Of a DNA stretch of 38,116 nt, positions 6,981 to 13,313 are shown piece after piece. The notes below the pieces were generated by a model. The model made no database searches. It worked only from the letters and a program-made list of their open reading frames with translations, and had not been told where the DNA came from. This stretch comes from a virus. The DNA is taken from positions 1 to 38,116 of IMG/VR virus record IMGVR_UViG_3300010157_000130. One strand, written 5' to 3'. The number at the start of each line of letters is the position of its first letter. Position 1 is the first letter of the stretch. Position numbers and translations under genes: made by a program.

Positions 6981-7580
6981 CTACCAAAATCCTGAAAAAT
7001 TACTTTTTAAACCAAGTAACTTAGCAAATCGAGGCAATCTGCACGCCCACCAGCCAGCCTGTGTTTTATCCTTCTTCTGTGCACATTTATGTCTTGCCGC
7101 AAAGCTCTTTCTGGCTGCTGGGTTATTGATCTTTGCCTTGAGCCCAGTAGTGTCTCCAAAGCTGACCTTTTTTATACCACCAGTCTTAGGATTCCTTACA
7201 AATACATAAAATTTCTTTGACCCCCCTCTATGCGGTTTATTAAGCGCAGCATGCTTCTTAGGCTTAGACTTTGCTTTAGTCTCAAGTAGGAAATCAACTG
7301 TCATTGGATAGTCTAAAGGAACTGTGATACCCTTGTAGTTTCCGGTCAGCCCCAGGTCAGTTTCTGTTAGGTACCATGTATCTTCATCGCCTAATGATAA
7401 AAGTCCCCTATTTAGCAGCTGACGCGCTTCTGTGAAAAGAGCTACAAAGTTTGCTGACTGAGGACGATAAATATTTTCATTCAAATCTAGTGAATTATCC
7501 AAATGGTACGCAAGTCCCTCAGATATAAGGAGCTTATTTACAGATTCGTCTAAAGTTATCTTGCCTCTATCGCAACACAT
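6981..7580 (-). CDS. DUF5872-type conserved phage protein
   Basis: 199 residues from the ATG at 7580, which overlaps the preceding TGA as TGATG; an in-frame TTG one codon earlier is less likely. The N-terminal part contains LISEGLAYHLDNSLDLNENI, where ISE/G fits the prohead-protease (L/I)xE pattern. The C-terminal half carries a strongly conserved block: HAALNKPHRGG, KKFYVFVRNPKTG, KKVSFGDTTGLKAK and INNPAARKSFAARHKC, followed by a Trp/Cys motif TQAGWWACRLPRFAKLLG. I associate this block with the DUF5872 family, found in many large phages and of unknown role; the basic, Cys-containing end suggests nucleic-acid binding. Virion association is inferred from context only. Confidence 0.8.
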   Translation of the reverse strand: MCCDRGKITLDESVNKLLISEGLAYHLDNSLDLNENIYRPQSANFVALFTEARQLLNRGLLSLGDEDTWYLTETDLGLTGNYKGITVPLDYPMTVDFLLETKAKSKPKKHAALNKPHRGGSKKFYVFVRNPKTGGIKKVSFGDTTGLKAKINNPAARKSFAARHKCAQKKDKTQAGWWACRLPRFAKLLGLKSNFSGFW

Positions 7581-7954
7581 CAATGTAAATATTGGAGTTT
7601 ATAAAGCGTTGTCTCTATAAGTTGGTATATCTCATCTATAAGATTCTGAAGATATGTGTCATCTGGCATCGAATGTCTTGTCTTATCTACGTATTGGGAA
7701 AGAGCTTTGAAATATATGACTAAATTATCGTCTTCTCTAAATACTGCTGGACTTGAATATCCTCTAATGATTCCATATTTACCCTGGAAAGCTTCTACAA
7801 ATTCATCAACAAGATCTACAATCTCATCATAATATTCATTAAGTGCTTTATGTTCTGCGAAAGAAGAATCATCTTCTACTTGCCAGTGGAATATGTGTGC
7901 CTGTGTTCTTGATGCCAGAAGAGTCGATATGAACTTTGCTACTGTTGGATTCAT
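7580..7954 (-). CDS. Dps/ferritin-like four-helix protein
   Basis: 124 residues, predicted all-helical. Residues 18-57 (QAHIFHWQVEDDSSFAEHKA, then LNEYYDEIVDLVDEFVEAFQ) match the pattern of Dps and bacterioferritin-like proteins: H20/H23-W24 in helix A, H35, and acidic residues E40, D43, E44 and D50/E51 in helix B. These positions would serve a dinuclear iron or ferroxidase-type site. Dps binds iron and protects DNA; phage homologues (I believe DUF5856) are uncharacterised. Six bases separate it from the preceding stop, and the two ORFs are in the same frame, separated only by TAA AAC ATA. Whether it binds iron or assembles is not shown. Confidence 0.75.
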   Translation of the reverse strand: MNPTVAKFISTLLASRTQAHIFHWQVEDDSSFAEHKALNEYYDEIVDLVDEFVEAFQGKYGIIRGYSSPAVFREDDNLVIYFKALSQYVDKTRHSMPDDTYLQNLIDEIYQLIETTLYKLQYLH

Positions 7955-7960
7955 TATGTT

Positions 7961-7990
7961 TTATTTTAAGAATGAAATTAATTTTATCAT
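7961..7990 (-). other. Leader-like nonapeptide ORF (MIKLISFLK) fused to end of upstream gene
   Basis: ATG at 7990 through TAA at 7961-7963 spells MIKLISFLK. At DNA level it starts ATGATAAAATTAATT, identical over 15 bases to the start of the 370-residue gene at 5404. It lies in frame with the Dps-like gene; only TAA AAC ATA separates them. It looks like a truncated leader module. Confidence 0.55.
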
Positions 7991-8371
7991 CCCTTCATCT
8001 ATATCTTGTTTTATATTTGAGAAATCGTCTTTGCCATTGACTACCTTTCTGAATATCGGTTTCTTATTCATAGCGTCTAGAACTATGATCTCAGTCCCGT
8101 CGTGTATCTTCATCCAGAGTTTTCCTTTGTAAGATGTCGTTACGTCCTTTACTATGATCATGTTGGTTTTGATGCCGCTTTTTGCTTTTATGGCTTCGAT
8201 CATCGCTGCATCAAAGTTCTTAGAAAGCTCAAACTCATCTGGTCTATTCTGTCTCAGAGCATAGTATATCGCTCCTTTTGGGTCCTTTGCATTTTTGAAT
8301 TCGAGAAATTTTATCTTTCCCTCTTTCGTATCTACCCAAGACATCGGAACTTTGCTGGCATATACATTCAT
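7961..8371 (-). CDS. Unknown phage protein ending in the leader peptide
   Basis: 136 residues, alpha/beta. N-terminal part VPMSWVDTKEGKIKFLEFKN and DPKGAIYYALRQNRPDEFEL; middle MIIVKDVTTSYKGKLWMKIH; no known catalytic motif recognised. Its last nine residues are MIKLISFLK, the same peptide that begins five other genes in this arm, placed at the C-terminus and followed at once by TAA. The previous gene stops five bases before this start, so it is part of the same operon. The body may be a regulatory or virion protein of unknown role. The C-terminal peptide is either part of the product or the remnant of a neighbouring leader gene. Confidence 0.7.
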   Translation of the reverse strand: MNVYASKVPMSWVDTKEGKIKFLEFKNAKDPKGAIYYALRQNRPDEFELSKNFDAAMIEAIKAKSGIKTNMIIVKDVTTSYKGKLWMKIHDGTEIIVLDAMNKKPIFRKVVNGKDDFSNIKQDIDEGMIKLISFLK

Positions 8372-8376
8372 ATTTG

Positions 8377-9438
8377 TTAGTTTAAATCTTCTTCCTTTGC
8401 TCCAGATGCTCCTAAACGATATTTATTCTTTTGGCCATGAGATAATATAGGCTGTATGTTATACTTACCATCTCCATGATCGTGTATTACCTTATGTTTC
8501 TGTCCTTTATGGGGTCCTTTATTTGGGACAACAATATCACCGACTTTGTGTTTTGATCCTTCAGCGCTTTCATTTACTTTTGCATTTGGAAAGTGTTTTA
8601 TCATCGCTGCTCTATATAGTTCCTTTGCTTGATCTCCTAATTGATTCATCGTCTTTCTTATCTCAAGCTCTTCTTTTGCGCCCTTGCTATATTCAGAATT
8701 GCTATCGCTCATCATATAATACCAATCATGACTTTTCAGCATATTTTCAAAAGTGGCCATATCATCACCTTCACCCTCTTTTAATTTCTTTTTCTTCTTC
8801 CCGTCTTCTTCCTCTTCTGATTCTTCCTCTTTCTTAGATTTAGAAACTTTTTCAAGTTTATCCATCAAGTCTTCTATTTGACCTTGAATTTGAGATATAT
8901 GCTGCTTATGTTCGCTAGCGTGATCTGGATTCTCCTTTGCAAGCTTCATGTGATCTTTACGCTTTGATTCTAGCTTATCAATCATCGATGTCAGCTTCTT
9001 TGCCACTGTGCCTTTTTTCTCTTCAAGTTTCTTCATCTCATCGAGGTGGTCTTTATGAAGTCCTTCTGCGCATTTCATAGCCTCATCTTGATCTCCGTAA
9101 ACCCCATGAATAGTCTCAGCATCGATACCTTTATGAGTTGCTCCCATTACTGGATCTATCTCATGAACAAGATCTGCAACATCGCATCCTGGGTGTGGTT
9201 TTAGTACGACATGAAGAGGGCCTACTTTATTTTCATAGTTCTCTTTTACGACCTTCTTAGTCTTTTTTACCTTTACTGGTAGCTTCTTTGTCTTTGTAGA
9301 AGCATAATCTTTTGCTGATTTCTTTGTCATGGATTTTGCGAGTTTAGCTACTTTTTCTGATGGAGCTTTTATTTGACCTGTCTGAGCGGCATGAACCATT
9401 CCCATTAGGCGTTGTTGTTTAACTGATTTTGCGGGCAT
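8377..9438 (-). CDS. Mosaic protein: DUF3008-like N-terminus, coiled coil, KOW-like C-terminus
   Basis: 353 residues. The first 35 residues (MPAKSVKQQRLMGMVHAAQ) match the DUF3008 motif common in phage proteins. A Lys-rich segment then leads to a domain with VGPLHVVLKPHPGCDVADLV and a GVYGDQDEAMKCAEGLHKDH repeat of unknown role. Residues 140-220 are a coiled coil rich in Lys/Glu, ending in a KKKKKLKEGEGDD run. Next is HDWYYMMSDSNSEYSKG, and finally a basic module with VGDIVVPNKGPHKGQKHKVI that resembles a KOW/SH3-like barrel. LKE/G and VNE/S fit (L/I/V)xE prohead-protease sites between modules. An ATATTTATA element lies 14 bases upstream, so the gene may start a late transcript. Function unknown. 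Confidence 0.75.
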   Translation of the reverse strand: MPAKSVKQQRLMGMVHAAQTGQIKAPSEKVAKLAKSMTKKSAKDYASTKTKKLPVKVKKTKKVVKENYENKVGPLHVVLKPHPGCDVADLVHEIDPVMGATHKGIDAETIHGVYGDQDEAMKCAEGLHKDHLDEMKKLEEKKGTVAKKLTSMIDKLESKRKDHMKLAKENPDHASEHKQHISQIQGQIEDLMDKLEKVSKSKKEEESEEEEDGKKKKKLKEGEGDDMATFENMLKSHDWYYMMSDSNSEYSKGAKEELEIRKTMNQLGDQAKELYRAAMIKHFPNAKVNESAEGSKHKVGDIVVPNKGPHKGQKHKVIHDHGDGKYNIQPILSHGQKNKYRLGASGAKEEDLN

Positions 9439-9452
9439 TGATTTGTATTTTC

Positions 9453-9460
9453 TATAAATA
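9453..9460 (-). promoter_or_regulatory. ATATTTATA late-type element
   Basis: Reads CTAGTATATTTATAGAAAATAC in part in the gene direction, 14 bases before the ATG at 9438 and directly after the stop of the preceding gene, where the gap widens to 24 bases. Same orientation as other copies. Confidence 0.5.
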
Positions 9461-9462
9461 TA

Positions 9463-10038
9463 CTAGATTTCAATAGCTTTAATTTTCTTAATGTTCTCCT
9501 TGATCTCGTCATATACCTGAGTCTTATTGCCACCCTTCCAACTTTCTACCTCTCCATTCTCAGATACAAAGGACTCATCTTGCATCTCAAACCAAGAATC
9601 TATTGCCTTTTCTATATCTTCTAGGGTAGCGTTCTTATTTGAATTTAGAATGCCTTTTTCATACTCTTCCCATTTGCCTTCTAGCTTTATCTTAGATTCC
9701 ATATCAATAACGCAATCAAAGCACATCTGGTGGATTGAATACATCTTCTTATTGAGGTCATGGGATTTCATAGGTTTTGAACACTTTGGACAACATAGAG
9801 GTAGACTCAACAGCTTTTTCACGGAATCCAGCTTTGTCACCGTCTGTTTTATCCCACGTTTTATAGTCCAAGTCTTACCATCTTCTTCCCAAATATCGCC
9901 CTCTAAATGATCTTCAGCCTTCTTTTCGTATCCTGACTGTATTTGGGTCTTGTCTCCTGTTTTTCCTGTTAGGAGATTTCTTAACCTTGTAACATCTTTT
10001 TTAGAGAACTCTTTTTTTAGGTTTGATTCCTTTGCCAT
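9463..10038 (-). CDS. Conserved phage zinc-finger protein
   Basis: 191 residues. Residues 45-65 hold EGDIWEEDGKTWTIKRGIKQ. They are followed by a four-Cys zinc site, C83, C86, C106 and C109 (CPKCSKPM and MCFDC), separated by a basic loop with MYSIHQ. The C-terminal half is helical and acidic. I recognise the GD(I/V)WEE-GKTWTIK-GIKQ and CPKC...HxxCFDC pattern from conserved unassigned proteins of T4-like phages. The start overlaps the end of the protease/ADP-ribosyltransferase gene by 38 bases in another frame, a long overlap that implies translational coupling. Nucleic-acid binding is plausible; no catalytic motif is present. Confidence 0.8.
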   Translation of the reverse strand: MAKESNLKKEFSKKDVTRLRNLLTGKTGDKTQIQSGYEKKAEDHLEGDIWEEDGKTWTIKRGIKQTVTKLDSVKKLLSLPLCCPKCSKPMKSHDLNKKMYSIHQMCFDCVIDMESKIKLEGKWEEYEKGILNSNKNATLEDIEKAIDSWFEMQDESFVSENGEVESWKGGNKTQVYDEIKENIKKIKAIEI

Positions 10039-10849
10039 GTTTCGTAACTTTACTTCTTTCTAGTGATATTTTAAAATTTCCTCTATCCGCAATAACTTCA
10101 TATTCTGGATCTGCATCTTTACATTTATATGTAGCTAATAATTTTATATTAGTGTTTTCTAATGGTTTTATTTTAATTACAATTTCAATACTATTATTGT
10201 CCCCAAGTGAATATTCTATAGCTTGATTAATATCTGGACTCCAAGAAGAGTATGATTTAGTTTTTAAAACTGTAAAATTTTTTGTATTTAATTTAAAATT
10301 ATTGAAATCTTCTATGTTATTAAAATTTAACCCTCTATATAAATCTTCAGATTGTTTATATGGATATAATTGATAAGCCACATTGAATTCTTTTTTATAT
10401 TCTCCATAATTGTCTATTTGATGATCAGGATCATATGTCCAATCTTTTATAAATGATTTTGCTTGTATTTTAAGATCCTTATTTATTGATTCGTATATCA
10501 GTGGTTGTATCTTTCCGTATTCCCTTAAACATATTCCAGCCACATCGTGTGCATCATTCTCTATCGGGCTTCCAGTCTCTCCAGATTTTGGTCCCAGAGT
10601 TCCCATCTCGTTCTGCTTGTGGTGAGTCATTTCATGCGCCAGAGTCCTACATATGTCAGCGAGGTTCCTGTTCTTTACGTAAACGACTAGAGATTTTGTC
10701 TCGTTAGTATATTCTCCGAATGTACGCTTATTTTTTACCCAAGAGTTATCAGATATGAATTTTATCTTTGGAAGAGTTTCGATTTCTAGAGCTTCTTTGC
10801 AAAATTTTATAAAGTCTGCAAGTATCTCTGCTTTTTTCTGTAGTTCCAT
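10001..10849 (-). CDS. Zinc metalloprotease - mono-ADP-ribosyltransferase fusion
   Basis: 282 residues in two parts. Residues 1-118 look like a gluzincin/SprT-type metallopeptidase: LAHEMTHHKQNE gives HExxH (H72, E73, H76), with E97 or H101 in PIENDAHD as possible third ligand. Residues 160-265 fit the R-S-E class of ADP-ribosyltransferases: DLYRGLNF with R172, TKSYSSWSPDINQA as the S-T-S-like motif (S199-S204), and DPEYEVI with E249/E251 as the ExE motif that normally dictates arginine modification. T4 Alt and ModA are phage precedents for host-modifying ARTs. LIYE/S at 117-121 lies at the domain junction and fits a prohead-protease site. Base composition falls sharply at the junction (near 10490). 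No N-terminal leader. Both activities are predicted, not shown. Confidence 0.8.
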   Translation of the reverse strand: MELQKKAEILADFIKFCKEALEIETLPKIKFISDNSWVKNKRTFGEYTNETKSLVVYVKNRNLADICRTLAHEMTHHKQNEMGTLGPKSGETGSPIENDAHDVAGICLREYGKIQPLIYESINKDLKIQAKSFIKDWTYDPDHQIDNYGEYKKEFNVAYQLYPYKQSEDLYRGLNFNNIEDFNNFKLNTKNFTVLKTKSYSSWSPDINQAIEYSLGDNNSIEIVIKIKPLENTNIKLLATYKCKDADPEYEVIADRGNFKISLERSKVTKHGKGIKPKKRVL

Positions 10850-10852
10850 GTT

Positions 10853-13300
10853 TTATCTTTTTACTGCTCTATTTGCAGCTGTGAATCCTGCTCTGTTTAC
10901 CAATTTTACTGTACCTTTGGGATTTGAAACAACGTATCCTTCACCTCCAGCTATATCACCTATATTTGCTTTTACTCCAGAATCTTGAGCGTCGAGTTGT
11001 TTTACTATGTCATTTTTTATCTCCATTATCTTTGAAACTACGCTAAAGACATCTATGATTGCATCCCCATGCTCTTTTATGTAAGCTTCCATATTTGCTT
11101 TTTTATTACCAGACAGAGACTCATTTGCTATGAAAGAAAGAAAATCTTTACCTAATCCCTTTGTATTTCCAACTTTAGAATTATTATACTTGTACATTAA
11201 GTCTGGAAGATCAGATATCTTTTTGGCTGATAAAATAGGTTTGTCAAGGAATGAGTTTATCTCAGAAGCTTTTGATTTTACATCTGACATTGCTGATTTA
11301 ACGGCGCTTGTGTTTATATTTGGTGGAGTAGTAACTGACATTGGCGGTACTACTAAAAGCCCCTTTCCTTCTATAAATCCATACTGTTTTATATCTTTTA
11401 TCGCAGTTTCATTTCCATCATAATCTAAGAATCTATGAATGACTACCCCAGTTTTACTATCGCCTATCTTCTTTCCAAGATCGCTATTTTGAGCTACTGA
11501 GTATGTTGTGATATTAGGCTTAAATACGTAATTGCCGCCTTTTAATTCTGGGGTTGATTGATATAGCAGATCTCCTTTAAAATACCCCTTTACGCTTTTG
11601 GGTACTGATTTTTCAAATACGTCAAATATGCTACCCATGCTTTTTGCAAACTTAGTATATGATCCAGCCGTGTCTTCTTTGCCTTTGAGTCTGTCCATGA
11701 ACATCTTCTCTAAATCTTTTCCGCTCGTCACTTTTCCATCATACCCCTTTGCAGAGAATCCACTTTTATCAGTCAATACAAAAGTACCGTCTTCTTTTCT
11801 TCCAAATATGACAGCTGGTGATCCATCCCACTTTATTGTGATATCTTTAGAATCTTTCCCTAAACCTGCTAATATACTAAGAGCATTTAGAGCCCCTTTT
11901 GATCCATCCCAAAATATCATATCTTCTGGGTGTTGTATTCTTGCTTCTGCTGCTTCGGTGATCATAGATTCTTTTAGTGAAGTGGGAATATCTAGTCCTT
12001 CTTTGTCAAAGTCTTCTTTTGCTTGCTTTATCAGATCTTCATAATCAGGTCTGTCTTTTATTGCATGGATAATAGATTCAACACTCTCCATATCTTTTCT
12101 AGTGTTACCTTTCCCAAGTAGCATCTCAGCTATCTTATCAGGATCTTTGGTTATCACTTCGTTTGTAGTTCTATCAACTAGACCATGCTTATACGACCAT
12201 TTTAGATTCTGTGCTTTTGCTATACTTGAAAGTAAAAGGTGTCTATGCATTCCTTTGAATTTGGAATTATCAGCCCCTCCCAGCATTGAAAATTTCATCC
12301 ATTCAGGTTCTCCAAACATAAAGTCAGTCTGTACAAAACCATTCTTTGGGTTGCCTCCTATTGCAGTCTTGAAGTGAACACTGTCTCCAGATTTTTTTAC
12401 ATAAGATTTATCATATCCTGCTTTTGCAAGTATGCCTATAAGATCTTCTTTACTAAGCTTTGATACATCTACGGCTAAATCAAGATCTCCACTTGTGTCT
12501 TTCTTTCCTGTGGTACCCAATGCATTATCGAGTAATTTAAGCCCGGTTATTTTTTCTAGCCATTGGATAGTAGGAATCACATCAGCTCTATTTATCCTTT
12601 GGGTTTCTGATTGACCTTCTTTGTCCTTAAATACATTGCCACCTTCAGTTATCAAAGTCCGTATTGCGTTCTCTAATATAATCCTATTGAAAGAATATCT
12701 TGATTCTTTTATTGAAAATTTGTCTTTTAACATCTTGGCTATTTTTGGATCATACCAACCAAAAACTCCTATAAAAAGCTTCTTATAGTCTTCTGGAGAT
12801 ACATTAGCCGATAGCGCCTTTCTTACATTTGTACCGCTCATCTCTCCAATTCCAGGTATATCAAAACTCATATGAGGCGCCACTATCAAATATCCATGTC
12901 TGTCAAAGCCTTCAAGTTTCTTTTCATTTCCAGCATATGGTTTAAAGTATCCAGGCGAACCATCTTTCTTAGGATTCATTGCAAATCTTGGATCGTCTTT
13001 CATATCCTTTTCTCCTACCATGAATACTAGCGCTGTATCTTTTGGATCATACTTTGCTGTGATCTCTTCTGCTTTATATGGATTCTTTACTTGAACTAGA
13101 TTTGCCCCATATCCAAACTTATCAATGATCATTTTCTTTTCTAAAAAATTCAACGGACTTTTAATTGGATCTACTTTATCCGTAGTTGCTATGAAGCAGT
13201 CTTTGCCAAATTTAGATTCTAGCCACTTAAAAGCTTCAGAATGGTGCTTCGAAAATGGTTGAAAGCGGCCCGGAAAAATCGCAATTATATTTTTTATCAT
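10853..13300 (-). CDS. Three-domain nucleotidyltransferase protein (NMNAT-like + NTase + ligase-like)
   Basis: 815 residues. Domain 1 (1-210) is a cytidylyltransferase/NMNAT-like fold: IFPGRFQPFSKHH at 8-20 and MSGTNVRKAL as the ISSTxxR-type motif. Domain 2 (about 220-430) resembles a polymerase-beta-type nucleotidyltransferase: GTTGKKDTSGDLDLAVD near 263-278 (GG/GS-like turn plus DxD). Domain 3 (about 450-815) resembles the covalent nucleotidyltransferase (DNA/RNA ligase) superfamily: IKWDGSPAVIFGR near 489-500 (motif I KxDG) and GGEGYVV with TVKLVNR near 785-800 (motifs IV and V). TLITE/G near 217 and SMITE/A near 448, sited at the domain borders, fit prohead-protease cleavage. It follows the recombination gene by 13 bases containing an ATATTTATA element. 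Substrates unknown. Confidence 0.85.
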   Translation of the reverse strand: MIKNIIAIFPGRFQPFSKHHSEAFKWLESKFGKDCFIATTDKVDPIKSPLNFLEKKMIIDKFGYGANLVQVKNPYKAEEITAKYDPKDTALVFMVGEKDMKDDPRFAMNPKKDGSPGYFKPYAGNEKKLEGFDRHGYLIVAPHMSFDIPGIGEMSGTNVRKALSANVSPEDYKKLFIGVFGWYDPKIAKMLKDKFSIKESRYSFNRIILENAIRTLITEGGNVFKDKEGQSETQRINRADVIPTIQWLEKITGLKLLDNALGTTGKKDTSGDLDLAVDVSKLSKEDLIGILAKAGYDKSYVKKSGDSVHFKTAIGGNPKNGFVQTDFMFGEPEWMKFSMLGGADNSKFKGMHRHLLLSSIAKAQNLKWSYKHGLVDRTTNEVITKDPDKIAEMLLGKGNTRKDMESVESIIHAIKDRPDYEDLIKQAKEDFDKEGLDIPTSLKESMITEAAEARIQHPEDMIFWDGSKGALNALSILAGLGKDSKDITIKWDGSPAVIFGRKEDGTFVLTDKSGFSAKGYDGKVTSGKDLEKMFMDRLKGKEDTAGSYTKFAKSMGSIFDVFEKSVPKSVKGYFKGDLLYQSTPELKGGNYVFKPNITTYSVAQNSDLGKKIGDSKTGVVIHRFLDYDGNETAIKDIKQYGFIEGKGLLVVPPMSVTTPPNINTSAVKSAMSDVKSKASEINSFLDKPILSAKKISDLPDLMYKYNNSKVGNTKGLGKDFLSFIANESLSGNKKANMEAYIKEHGDAIIDVFSVVSKIMEIKNDIVKQLDAQDSGVKANIGDIAGGEGYVVSNPKGTVKLVNRAGFTAANRAVKR

Positions 13301-13303
13301 GTT

Positions 13304-13311
13304 TATAAATA
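13304..13311 (-). promoter_or_regulatory. ATATTTATA late-type element, 3 bases before a start codon
   Basis: Reads AAGATATTTATAAACATG in the gene direction: only AAC separates it from the ATG of the 815-residue gene. If it is a -10 element the transcript would begin at or inside the start codon, so either the mRNA is leaderless or the element acts in another way. Confidence 0.5.
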
Positions 13312-13313
13312 TC

